From an uncultured Lachnospiraceae bacterium (GTDB lineage: Bacteria > Bacillota > Clostridia > Lachnospirales > Lachnospiraceae): a DNA stretch of 64,000 bases. A model generated the notes under the pieces. That model saw only the letters and a program-made list of their open reading frames with translations, did not search any database and had not been told where the DNA came from. Positions 19,492 through 28,620 of the stretch are shown here, in pieces. The stretch is taken from assembly GCA_905233695.1 (NCBI GenBank), contig CAJODN010000007.1, forward strand, positions 1-64,000. The letters run 5' to 3'. Positions within the stretch are counted from its first letter, which is position 1. Every line of letters starts with the position of its first letter. A program made the position numbers and the translations under genes.

Positions 19492-20127
19492 ATGAAGAAA
19501 GTATTTGGAGTCATTACAACTATAGCGGCAATAGGAGTAGGAGCCGTGGCCGGAAAGGTTATCTATGACGCTCTTCAGGACAAGAAGAAGAGAGAAGAGT
19601 TCGACAGGGAATTTCTAAATGATATCGAGGATGATTTCTTCGGATTCTCTGAGGCTTCCGGAAGCGCTGGTGAGTCTTCTTCGGCTAAGGAAACTGTAAG
19701 TACAATTGCGAAAGAAGCCGCAAAAGTAGCAGCAAAACAGGTTGAAGCGTCGACAGCGCCTAAGGCACCTACCGCTACGAAGAAGGTAGATGTAAGTAAG
19801 ACGAAGACATCCGCACCTAAGAAGACTAACGACAAGGCAAAGGCTGAATGTAAGAAGGCGATTGATGCAGCGGCAAATGTACTTGGTGTAACAGCAGATG
19901 AGATTCTGTCTAAGTCAAGAAAGGGCGAAGTAGCGAGTGCGAGACGTGTTGCAATATACGTATGTTCTACGGAACTTAAGATTGCGGATTCTGACATTTG
20001 CGACGGATTCGGCGGAATCGGTTCTTCCACAGTAGCCAATGCCAAGAAGAATGTAGCTGATAAGATTAAGGCTGACGACGATTTTGCGGCTGATGTAGAA
20101 GACGTTATTGATGAGGTTAACAGCTAA
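19492..20127 (+). CDS. Membrane-anchored protein with DnaA domain IV-like C-terminal DNA-binding domain
   Basis: N-terminal TM (VFGVITTIAAIGVGAVAGKVIYDAL), A/K/T-rich linker, then ANVLGVTADEILSKSRKGEVASARRVAIYVCSTELKIADSDICDGFGGIGSSTVANAKKNVADKI, which aligns by eye with DnaA domain IV. Confidence 0.75.
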   Translation: MKKVFGVITTIAAIGVGAVAGKVIYDALQDKKKREEFDREFLNDIEDDFFGFSEASGSAGESSSAKETVSTIAKEAAKVAAKQVEASTAPKAPTATKKVDVSKTKTSAPKKTNDKAKAECKKAIDAAANVLGVTADEILSKSRKGEVASARRVAIYVCSTELKIADSDICDGFGGIGSSTVANAKKNVADKIKADDDFAADVEDVIDEVNS

Positions 20128-20240
20128 TACTTCCTCATAAAAATATATTGTCTATATATAGTTCACAAAAACTACACAATTTTTTTGGCTATTATGTAAT
20201 GTTGTGAAGCCAGTAAACTATGATAGAATAGAAGGGAACG

Positions 20241-20263
20241 CGGGAAACTATTATCGTTTCCCG
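20241..20263. promoter_or_regulatory. Inverted repeat upstream of TetR gene (candidate autoregulatory operator)
   Basis: CGGGAAAC-TATTATC-GTTTCCCG, perfect 8-bp arms. Confidence 0.5.
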
Positions 20264-20293
20264 TAAATATTCTGTTTTTATGGGGGAAAAGTT

Positions 20294-20860
20294 ATGTCGA
20301 CTGATAATAAGACGAGAATTCTTGAAGGCTCATTAAATGTCTACAAGGCTAAAGGTGTCAAGTTCACAATGGATGATTTGGCTACCGAGCTTGGAATGAG
20401 TAAGAAGACAATCTATACGGTGTTTCCCGATAAGGGAACGCTTCTGTATGAAATGGTCGACTACGCATTTGACAGTATCAATGCAACGCAATCCGAAGCT
20501 CTTAACAATCCGGATCTTTCGCTTGTTGATAAGCTTAAATTGATACTCGGAGTATTGCCCGATGCATACGCGGGAGTTGACTTTACGCAACTCTATGTTC
20601 TTAAGGGAAAGTATCCTAAGGCTTATACAAGACTTCAGGAGCGACTTGAAAGCGGCTGGGAACAGACTCTGAACTTAATCGACGAAGGTATTGAAAAGGG
20701 ATTAATCAGAAATGTCAATAAGGTCGTATTCCAGATTGCGCATGAGGCTACTCTTGAGAGATTCCTTATGGGTGACGAGCTTTCTCGGAATAAGATTACT
20801 TATGAAGAAGCTTTATCGGAACTTGTAGAGATACTTACAGAAGGTATTATTGTAAAATAG
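20294..20860 (+). CDS. TetR-family transcriptional regulator
   Basis: TRILEGSLNVYKAKGVKFTMDDLATELGMSKKTIYTVFPDKGTLLYEMVDY HTH. Confidence 0.92.
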   Translation: MSTDNKTRILEGSLNVYKAKGVKFTMDDLATELGMSKKTIYTVFPDKGTLLYEMVDYAFDSINATQSEALNNPDLSLVDKLKLILGVLPDAYAGVDFTQLYVLKGKYPKAYTRLQERLESGWEQTLNLIDEGIEKGLIRNVNKVVFQIAHEATLERFLMGDELSRNKITYEEALSELVEILTEGIIVK

Positions 20861-20870
20861 GGGGGAATTG

Positions 20871-23312
20871 ATGAGTAAGATTTATCTTGACCGTAATTGG
20901 CTCTTCTCGGAAGAGTTCAAGGAGGAATATATTTCTAATGCCATAGATGGCGGCAAGGTGGTCAATGTACCGCATACCGTGAAGGAGACGGCATTCAATT
21001 ATTTTGATGAGCACGAATACCAGATGGTAAGTTGCTATCAGAAGAATATCACGTACAACCCGGATTGGAAGGGTAAGAATCTATATCTTGTATTTGAAGC
21101 AGTTGCTCATCAGGCTGACATATATATCAACGGTGAGCATAAGAAATGTCATAAGAACGGTTATAACGCATTTTCCATAGATGTAACAGAGCTTCTCACA
21201 GAGGGTGATAATCTTGTTACCGTAAAATGTAATTCCAACGAGAATATTAATCAACCGCCTTTCGGATATGTGGTGGATTATATGACATACGGCGGTATCT
21301 ACAGAGATGTGTATCTGGAGGTTAAGGAGCCTGTTCATATAATAAGTTGCTTTTATAAGCCCACACCCCTTTCTGTATCTACCAAGAGGAAGAGCAGAAG
21401 TGAGATAGAGAAGATGACCGTTGCGGCTCATCTTAAGACGGAATTCAAATTATCAGAGGATGCCAAGGATGCCGTTAAGGCCAATAACATCGTTGTGAGA
21501 CAATACCTTGACGATAAGCCCATACTTGAACTTCCGTTGGAACCGTCTCTTGAGACGATGGTTCCCTTATCGGAGGTAAAGCTTTGGGATATTGAGAGCC
21601 CGAAGGTATATAAGGTAAGGACGGAGCTTGTATATAACGGTGAAGTTACCGACGTTAACGAAGAGAAGATAGGATTTAGGGAAATAGCATTTAAGCCGGA
21701 TGGCTTCTACCTTAACGGAAGAATAGTTAAGATCAGAGGACTTAACAGACATCAGAGTTATCCTTATGTGGGATATGCGATGCCGGAGTCAATGCAGAGA
21801 GATGACGCGAGAATTCTCAAGAATGAGCTTGGTGTTAATACGGTTAGAACATCTCATTATTCTCAGTCAAAATATTTTATGGACGAATGCGATAAGCTGG
21901 GACTTCTGGTTGTTACGGAGTTCCCGGGCTGGCAGCATATAGGCGATGACGACTGGAAGCATATCGCTTGCAAGAATGTTAAGGAGATGATTAAGGAATT
22001 CAGGAATCATCCTTCAATCATTCTCTGGGGTGTCAGAATTAATGAGTCAGATGACGACGGGGAATTCTATAAGAAGACCAATAAGATAGCGCATCATTAC
22101 GACCCTACAAGACCTACCGGAGGAACGAAGGCGGGAACGAAGATGCAGACCTTCGAAGATGTATATGCATATAACGATTTCCTTCATAACGGTACTAACG
22201 AGGGATGTCATAAGAAGAAGGATGTTGTCCCCAAGGAAAGACCTGACATGCCTTATCTCGTAACGGAGTATAACGGTCATATGTTCCCGACTAAGAACTA
22301 TGACACGGAAGAGCATAGAAGAGACCATATGCTTCGTCACGCTAAGGTAATGAATGATACATTTGGTACGGAAGGCTTATCCGGCTCAATCGGATGGTGT
22401 ATGTTCGACTACAACACACATAAGGATTTCGGTTCGGGAGACAGGATATGCTATCACGGTGTATGTGATATGTTCCGTAATCTCAAGATGGCGGCTTCAG
22501 TGTACGCTTCGGAATCAGATGATATTGACGTACTGGAACTTGCATCTACAATGGACGTTGGAGAGCACCCCGAATGTAACAGGGGAAGGACATACATTTT
22601 ATCCAATATGGATTCCGTGAAAATGTATAAGAATGACAAGATCTTAAGAGAATATACGTCGGCTGATTCCGAATACACGAATCTTAAGCACGGACCGATT
22701 CTTATGGATACATTCGTTGTACAGGAGGACATGATTAAGGGCGAGGGCTGGTCGAAGGATCAGGCCAAGGCAGTAGGAGACCTGCTTAACTGGGCAGCTC
22801 TGAACGGCTGGGGTAACCTACTTAATTTCAAGGTTGCCAAAATGGCTGCACCCCTTGTACTTAAGTATCATATGGATCCCGGAGATGCGGTAAAATTGTT
22901 CCAGAGATACGTCGGTGACTGGGGCGGTGAGTCGGCAGAATACAAGCTTGAAGGATATAAGAACGGTAAGCTTGTTAAGACGCAGAAGGTCGGAACTGTT
23001 ACAAGCGTAAGCCTTAATACTAAAGTATCATCAGAGGTGCTTACGGAGGATATAACATATGATGTAGCCGGAGTTCGTATTAAGGCAGTTGATGAATACG
23101 GCAATCTCGTACCATTCTTCCAGGAAGCTGTTATAGCAGTTACGGAAGGTCCCATTGAACTTATAGGACCTGAGATAATCCCACTTCGAGGCGGAATGTG
23201 CGGACTGTACGTAAGGTCAACGGGTAAGAGCGGTAAAGCGAAGGTTACACTTAAGGCTGTAGGAATTAAAGAAGCGGTAACAATACCTTTCGAGGTTAAG
23301 GTTAATAAATAA
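20871..23312 (+). CDS. Glycoside hydrolase family 2 protein (beta-galactosidase/glucuronidase-like)
   Basis: RGLNRHQSYPYVGYAMP, ELGVNTVRTSHY, IILWGVRINES (acid/base), LVTEYNGH (nucleophile). Confidence 0.92.
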   Translation: MSKIYLDRNWLFSEEFKEEYISNAIDGGKVVNVPHTVKETAFNYFDEHEYQMVSCYQKNITYNPDWKGKNLYLVFEAVAHQADIYINGEHKKCHKNGYNAFSIDVTELLTEGDNLVTVKCNSNENINQPPFGYVVDYMTYGGIYRDVYLEVKEPVHIISCFYKPTPLSVSTKRKSRSEIEKMTVAAHLKTEFKLSEDAKDAVKANNIVVRQYLDDKPILELPLEPSLETMVPLSEVKLWDIESPKVYKVRTELVYNGEVTDVNEEKIGFREIAFKPDGFYLNGRIVKIRGLNRHQSYPYVGYAMPESMQRDDARILKNELGVNTVRTSHYSQSKYFMDECDKLGLLVVTEFPGWQHIGDDDWKHIACKNVKEMIKEFRNHPSIILWGVRINESDDDGEFYKKTNKIAHHYDPTRPTGGTKAGTKMQTFEDVYAYNDFLHNGTNEGCHKKKDVVPKERPDMPYLVTEYNGHMFPTKNYDTEEHRRDHMLRHAKVMNDTFGTEGLSGSIGWCMFDYNTHKDFGSGDRICYHGVCDMFRNLKMAASVYASESDDIDVLELASTMDVGEHPECNRGRTYILSNMDSVKMYKNDKILREYTSADSEYTNLKHGPILMDTFVVQEDMIKGEGWSKDQAKAVGDLLNWAALNGWGNLLNFKVAKMAAPLVLKYHMDPGDAVKLFQRYVGDWGGESAEYKLEGYKNGKLVKTQKVGTVTSVSLNTKVSSEVLTEDITYDVAGVRIKAVDEYGNLVPFFQEAVIAVTEGPIELIGPEIIPLRGGMCGLYVRSTGKSGKAKVTLKAVGIKEAVTIPFEVKVNK

Positions 23313-23326
23313 AATGTAAAGGGGAA

Positions 23327-24829
23327 ATGATTATGGACAGAGCAAAAGTAATATTTGGAAATGTGCTACCTGATAAGGTCTACAGGAAAGCCTGCAAGGG
23401 CAAGGCAAAGAATGCCAAGAAGTATGGATATGACGAGAATAAAGCATATCCCACGGTGATTCAGAAGAATCCTTACATAGGAGATTCGCTTGATGTTGAT
23501 AACATCTTAGTAGGTGAACTTGATACCAATAATCACTATAATCCTTCGGATTCAACAACTACCGAGTTCGATACAGAGAAGGGTATCATTGTAGGAAATA
23601 TCCGTATGGGATTCGGTCATTATCGTATATCAATGGCTATGGCAAGCTGTGCTAAGGCAAAAGGATATAAGCCTTATTGGATGGATCTTAATTCATATAA
23701 CGAGACGCCTTGCACCAAGATTATTGCCGCATCCAATGAGCTTTATTCAATGGGTTCTCGTTGGTCTAAGAATCCTATCTTCAATAAGCTTGTATGGGAG
23801 CCTGTTAACTATGAACTGTTCCGTCAGCTCTCTTATAACAGTGGTGACCAGAAGAATGCTGAGATTATGGCTCAAGTATATAAGAATGTACCGAAGGAGA
23901 TTCCCGTAATCGGAACACACGCTTGGCCGGCACAGGCAGCAGTTCACGCAGGAATGAAGAGCGTCGTTAACGCCGTTCCCGATAACTGGCCTATGGCATT
24001 ACATTTCTCAGAAGGCTCTGTTCATGCCATCCAATGTAAGAATGCATATATGGGCTACAGAATCTGTAACGGAATGCAGAAGAAGAAAATCTGTAATCCC
24101 ATGCCTAATGATGCTCTTGTATACACAGGTCACTATATCGACCATGAGCTGGCTTCCAATATTGAAGTGGATTGCGATGCTCGTATGGAAAGAAAGAAGA
24201 ACGGCAAGGCTACAAGATACCTTCTTACAATCGGTGGTGCAGGTGCTCAGAGAGAGTTATTCGCTCCTATTATTAAGCATCTTATGCCTGAGATTAAAGC
24301 AGGTAAAGCTGTTATCTACTTGAATATCGGTGACTACAGCGAAGTATGGGATTGGATGAAGACTGAGATTCAAGGTGTATCTGACGTTGCTACAGAGCAT
24401 ATGGACAACTGGTCTGATACAGAGGCATTCTGCGAGAGCGCGCTTGATCCCAACACTGATGTTACAGGCGTTCACGTATTCTGGCATAAGAACATTTTTG
24501 AGGCTGTATATGCTACGAACCTTCTTATGAGAAGTAGTGATGTACTTGTTACGAAGCCCTCTGAGCTTGCATTCTATCCTATTCCGAAGCTCTTCATAAG
24601 ACGTGTCGGTAAGCACGAGATGTGGGGCGCTATCCATTCGGCAGAGATGGGAGACGGAACGCTTGAGTGCAGAGACGTACCGCATATACTCCAGATGGTT
24701 GATATGTTCCAGAAGGACGACCATCTTCTCGGTGAAATGTGTGAGTCAATTAAGGAAAACAATAAAGTTGGACTTTATGACGGAGCTTACAGGGTAGTAG
24801 AAATCGCTATGGGCATGAAAGATAAGTAA
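23327..24829 (+). CDS. GT-B fold glycosyltransferase-like protein (uncharacterised)
   Basis: GIIVGNIRMGFGHYRISMAMA (GT28/MGDG-synthase-like N-terminus), LLTIGGAGAQRELF, SSDVLVTKPSELAFYPIPKLFI. Confidence 0.6.
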   Translation: MIMDRAKVIFGNVLPDKVYRKACKGKAKNAKKYGYDENKAYPTVIQKNPYIGDSLDVDNILVGELDTNNHYNPSDSTTTEFDTEKGIIVGNIRMGFGHYRISMAMASCAKAKGYKPYWMDLNSYNETPCTKIIAASNELYSMGSRWSKNPIFNKLVWEPVNYELFRQLSYNSGDQKNAEIMAQVYKNVPKEIPVIGTHAWPAQAAVHAGMKSVVNAVPDNWPMALHFSEGSVHAIQCKNAYMGYRICNGMQKKKICNPMPNDALVYTGHYIDHELASNIEVDCDARMERKKNGKATRYLLTIGGAGAQRELFAPIIKHLMPEIKAGKAVIYLNIGDYSEVWDWMKTEIQGVSDVATEHMDNWSDTEAFCESALDPNTDVTGVHVFWHKNIFEAVYATNLLMRSSDVLVTKPSELAFYPIPKLFIRRVGKHEMWGAIHSAEMGDGTLECRDVPHILQMVDMFQKDDHLLGEMCESIKENNKVGLYDGAYRVVEIAMGMKDK

Positions 24830-24904
24830 ATAGCGGTCTTAGGCGTTGTGAAAAATACACGAAAATAGTGTGTCTAATTTGTGAACACAGCCAAAAATAT
24901 AGGG

Positions 24905-24936
24905 AACTATTGCGATACAAATAGTTTCGTGTATAA
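24905..24936 (+). promoter_or_regulatory. Promoter with overlapping inverted repeat for the GPH transporter
   Basis: TTGCGA-16-TATAAT; AACTATT (24905-24911) / AATAGTT (24920-24926) flank the -35. Confidence 0.55.
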
Positions 24937-24994
24937 TGTAGACAAGGTGTGTGACCTAGTAATTAAATAATTTTTTAAGAAATGGAGAAAGCTA

Positions 24995-26443
24995 ATGGAA
25001 ACTAAGAGACTTACTGGTGGCGAAAAAGTTGCCTATGGTTTAGGAGCAGTCGGAAAAGATATGATGTATATGTTCTCTGCATCATATGTACTGTACTACT
25101 TCCAAGATGTTATCGGTGTAAGCGCCGTGGCAATGGGTATTATCCTTCTTGTGGCAAGAGTATTTGATGCATTTAACGATCCTATTATGGGTATCATTGT
25201 TGCGAAGACTAAGACAAGATGGGGGAAATTCAGACCTTGGCTTCTTATTGGTACTATTACCAATGGAGTACTTCTAATAATTATGTTCTCATGTCCTCCG
25301 GATTTATCTGCAGGCGGACTTATTGCATATGCAGCTGTTACATATATCATGTGGGGTGTAACATATACAATGATGGACGTACCTTACTGGTCAATGATTC
25401 CTGCATTTACAAAAGCAGGTAAAGAGAGAGAAGGTCTTTCAGCTCTCGCAAGGTCTTGTGCCGGTGTTGGTTCTGCCCTTATTTCTATCGTAACCGTTAT
25501 GGCTGTTAAGTTCCTCGGTGGAACGACAGATAGCGGAGCAACTAATGAGGTTCTCGGATATCAGAGATTTGCAATCATAGTTGCAGCTGTATTCGTTGTA
25601 TTTACTGTAATTATGTGTATCGTAATTAAAGAGAAGTCTAACGTTGAGATGAAGACTGCTACGGTAGGCGAAATGTTCAAGGCTCTCTTCAAGAACGATC
25701 AGGCTTTAACAATCGTTGTATCAATTGTATGTATTAATATTGCTTTATATATTACATCTAACCTTGTAATTTATTTCTTCAAGTATGATTTCAGTCCTGC
25801 CCAGTGGGAGAGTAATTATACAATATTTAACATAGCGGGTGGTGGTTTCCAGATTATCGCTATGATGATATTGTTCCCGATATTCAGAAAGTTTATGAAT
25901 ACCATTAAGATATTCTATGTAAGCTTCTTCATGGCTATGGCGGGATATATCGTGCTTCTCGGACTCGCATTTACAGGAATGGATAATGTATACTTACTTC
26001 TTATCCCTGCATTCCTTATTATGTCGGCAATAGGTATGCTTAACGTTGTCGTTACCGTATTCCTTGCGAATACCTGTGACTACGGAGAACTGAAGAATCA
26101 CAGACGTGATGAGTCGGTTATCTTCTCAATGCAGACATTCGTGGTTAAGCTTGCATCAGGTCTTGCGGCTTTCATTGCATCACTTGTACTTTCAATCTTC
26201 AGCATTACTCAAGATGCGGAAGGTGCAGACACAACGGACGTTGTATACCAGAGAGCGTCAGATGCTTCATGTATGGGACTTAGAATGTGTATGACAATTA
26301 TACCTATTATAATTCTTATCATCGGTCTTATCGTATTCAAGGCTAAGTATAAGCTTACTGATGAGAAGCTTGATGAGATTACGAAAGAGCTTGATGCGCG
26401 TCATGCTGCAGAAGGCACGGCACAGGAAAGTGCTGAGGTATAA
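24995..26443 (+). CDS. GPH (MelB-type) glycoside:cation symporter
   Basis: KVAYGLGAVGKDMMY, FNDPIMG, RWGKFRPWL, 12 TM-like profile. Confidence 0.93.
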   Translation: METKRLTGGEKVAYGLGAVGKDMMYMFSASYVLYYFQDVIGVSAVAMGIILLVARVFDAFNDPIMGIIVAKTKTRWGKFRPWLLIGTITNGVLLIIMFSCPPDLSAGGLIAYAAVTYIMWGVTYTMMDVPYWSMIPAFTKAGKEREGLSALARSCAGVGSALISIVTVMAVKFLGGTTDSGATNEVLGYQRFAIIVAAVFVVFTVIMCIVIKEKSNVEMKTATVGEMFKALFKNDQALTIVVSIVCINIALYITSNLVIYFFKYDFSPAQWESNYTIFNIAGGGFQIIAMMILFPIFRKFMNTIKIFYVSFFMAMAGYIVLLGLAFTGMDNVYLLLIPAFLIMSAIGMLNVVVTVFLANTCDYGELKNHRRDESVIFSMQTFVVKLASGLAAFIASLVLSIFSITQDAEGADTTDVVYQRASDASCMGLRMCMTIIPIIILIIGLIVFKAKYKLTDEKLDEITKELDARHAAEGTAQESAEV

Positions 26444-26473
26444 TAATTAGTATCTGTTAGTTAAGTTTTATAG

Positions 26474-26514
26474 GTGGTTTGACTTGTCATATGGCAGGTC
26501 GGACCACTTTTTTT
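26474..26514 (+). terminator. Intrinsic terminator after GPH transporter
   Basis: GTGGTTTGACTTG-TCATATGG-CAGGTCGGACCAC + T7. Confidence 0.85.
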
Positions 26515-26536
26515 ATTGCAATATATTATTTTGTTG

Positions 26537-26565
26537 TTGACGATAGTCGTTTTATTAAGTATAAT
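26537..26565 (+). promoter_or_regulatory. Strong sigma-A-type promoter without an obvious CDS
   Basis: TTGACG-17-TATAAT. Confidence 0.65.
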
Positions 26566-26767
26566 TCCGTATTGTAATATCTTATTGTCTTGATTTTCTG
26601 TATGGATCAGAGTGTATGGATCAGATTTTGGTGTCCTAATAATCGGACACATTTTCCTGTATTATTATTAATAAGTGATGTTGGTAATGCTTTTTTGAAT
26701 GGGAAATGTTTTTTGGCGATACGAACAAATCGGCGAACAAGAATCGAACAAATTTTCTATTTGGGTG

Positions 26768-26796
26768 TTGACAACATTGCAGAAGTAGTATATTAT
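26768..26796 (+). promoter_or_regulatory. recA promoter
   Basis: TTGACA-17-TATTAT directly upstream of the LexA box and recA. Confidence 0.85.
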
Positions 26797-26809
26797 ATAT
26801 TTCGTAGAA

Positions 26810-26823
26810 CGAACAGAGGTTCG
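26810..26823. promoter_or_regulatory. LexA (DinR) box
   Basis: CGAAC-AGAG-GTTCG, perfect match to CGAAC-N4-GTTCG. Confidence 0.92.
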
Positions 26824-26838
26824 TAGAAGGAGAGGATT

Positions 26839-27894
26839 ATGGCGAAAGAAGAGAAGTTAAAAGCATTGGAAGCTGCCATTGTGCAGATTGAGAAGCAGTA
26901 TGGTAAAGGTTCTGTTATGAAGCTGGGTGATACTTCATCGGCTATGAAGGTTGAGACTGTTCCCACAGGCTCCATCAGCCTTGATATAGCACTGGGACAA
27001 GGAGGACTTCCCAAGGGCAGGATTATCGAGATATACGGTCCCGAATCTTCCGGTAAGACTACAGTTGCATTACATGCAGTGTCTGAGGTTCAGAAGAGAG
27101 GCGGAATAGCAGGCTTTATTGACGCAGAGCATGCTCTTGACCCTGTATATGCCAAGAATATAGGTGTTGACATTGATAACCTCTATATTTCACAGCCGGA
27201 TAACGGCGAGCAGGCTCTTGAGATTGCCGAGACAATGGTTAGATCCAATGCCGTTGATATTGTAATTGTTGACTCTGTAGCGGCACTTGTGCCTAAGGCA
27301 GAGATTGACGGCGATATGGGTGATTCCCATGTGGGACTTCAGGCGAGACTTATGTCGCAGGCTTTAAGAAAGCTTACAGCCGTTATTTCAAGAAGCAATT
27401 GTATTGTAATATTCATTAATCAGCTTCGTGAGAAGGTGGGTGTTATGTTCGGAAGCCCCGAGACCACGACAGGTGGTCGTGCACTTAAGTTCTATTCATC
27501 AGTACGTCTTGATGTAAGAAGAATCGAATCGCTTAAGCAACAGGGCGAGGTGATCGGTAACAGAACAAGGATTAAGGTTGTTAAGAATAAGATTGCACCG
27601 CCGTTTAAGGAAGCAGAATTCGATATTATGTTCGGTAAAGGCATATCTAAAGAGGGCGATATTCTTGATATGGCAGCCGATCTCGACATTATCAATAAAT
27701 CCGGTGCATGGTATGCCTACAATGGCGAGAAGATCGGTCAAGGCAGAGAGAATGCCAAGAAATACTTAGCAGAGAATAAGGCTCTCTACGAAGAAGTAGA
27801 GAAGAAGGTAAGGGAGCATTACAACCTTGACGGTGATGTAGAAGGAGACGACGGCTCTGTGCCGAGTGAAGACACGGATAAAGCAGAAAAGTAG
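26839..27894 (+). CDS. recA: Recombinase A
   Basis: [50 protein letters not shown]. Confidence 0.99.
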   Translation: MAKEEKLKALEAAIVQIEKQYGKGSVMKLGDTSSAMKVETVPTGSISLDIALGQGGLPKGRIIEIYGPESSGKTTVALHAVSEVQKRGGIAGFIDAEHALDPVYAKNIGVDIDNLYISQPDNGEQALEIAETMVRSNAVDIVIVDSVAALVPKAEIDGDMGDSHVGLQARLMSQALRKLTAVISRSNCIVIFINQLREKVGVMFGSPETTTGGRALKFYSSVRLDVRRIESLKQQGEVIGNRTRIKVVKNKIAPPFKEAEFDIMFGKGISKEGDILDMAADLDIINKSGAWYAYNGEKIGQGRENAKKYLAENKALYEEVEKKVREHYNLDGDVEGDDGSVPSEDTDKAEK

Positions 27895-27934
27895 TGTGAT
27901 TATTCGGAACACATGCTGTTTAGAAAGGTGATAT

Positions 27935-28531
27935 ATGATTGTAACTGAGATAGCAGATTACACCAAGACCAAAGTGAAGGTCTGTCTTGATAACAGGACA
28001 GACTTTCAGCTTTATAAGAAGGAAATTAATAAATATAATATTGTCGAGGGTGAGGAGATTACTAATTATGATGAGATTCTTAATGAGACTCTAATCCCCA
28101 GAGCCAAGAAGAGAGCGATTCATCTTATTGAGAAGATGGATAGAACCGAGTCGGATCTAAGAAGAAAGCTTATTAAGAACGGTTATCCGAAAGAAGCAAT
28201 AGACGAAGCCATAAGCTACGTTAAGTCGTATAACTACGTTAACGATAAGCGATATGCCTGTATGTATGTAAGGAATTACAGGGATAGTCGTACCATGAAC
28301 CGTATATCCGACGATATGTATCGTAAGGGGATTGATAAGGAGCTTATTATGTATGCTCTCGCTGAAGAATATACAACCGATGAAGAAGATTTAATAGATA
28401 CGTTCATAAGAAAGCGTAATTACAATAAAGATACAGCCACAATGAAAGAAAGGGACAAGATGTTCAGATTTCTCGCAGGAAAGGGCTTTGAACTTGATAT
28501 GATAAGGCGTCACTTGACATCTACTCTCTAA
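27935..28531 (+). CDS. recX: Regulatory protein RecX
   Basis: RTESDLRRKLIKNGYPKEAIDEAISYVKSYNYVNDKRYA; directly downstream of recA. Confidence 0.93.
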   Translation: MIVTEIADYTKTKVKVCLDNRTDFQLYKKEINKYNIVEGEEITNYDEILNETLIPRAKKRAIHLIEKMDRTESDLRRKLIKNGYPKEAIDEAISYVKSYNYVNDKRYACMYVRNYRDSRTMNRISDDMYRKGIDKELIMYALAEEYTTDEEDLIDTFIRKRNYNKDTATMKERDKMFRFLAGKGFELDMIRRHLTSTL

Positions 28532-28620
28532 AAGAGTAAAATTATAGCGTTGTAGTTTATGACTGTAATTTACATTTTATGTTATATGTACAATGAAAAT
28601 TAAATAAAGGAGGTGCTCTG

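Noticed and set aside
26590-26826. + strand 78-aa ORF upstream of recA
   Set aside because: Runs through the recA promoter and LexA box with no RBS; better explained as non-coding.
19500-27000. Prophage, transposon or toxin-antitoxin content
   Set aside because: No integrase, transposase, phage structural or TA pair recognised anywhere in the window.
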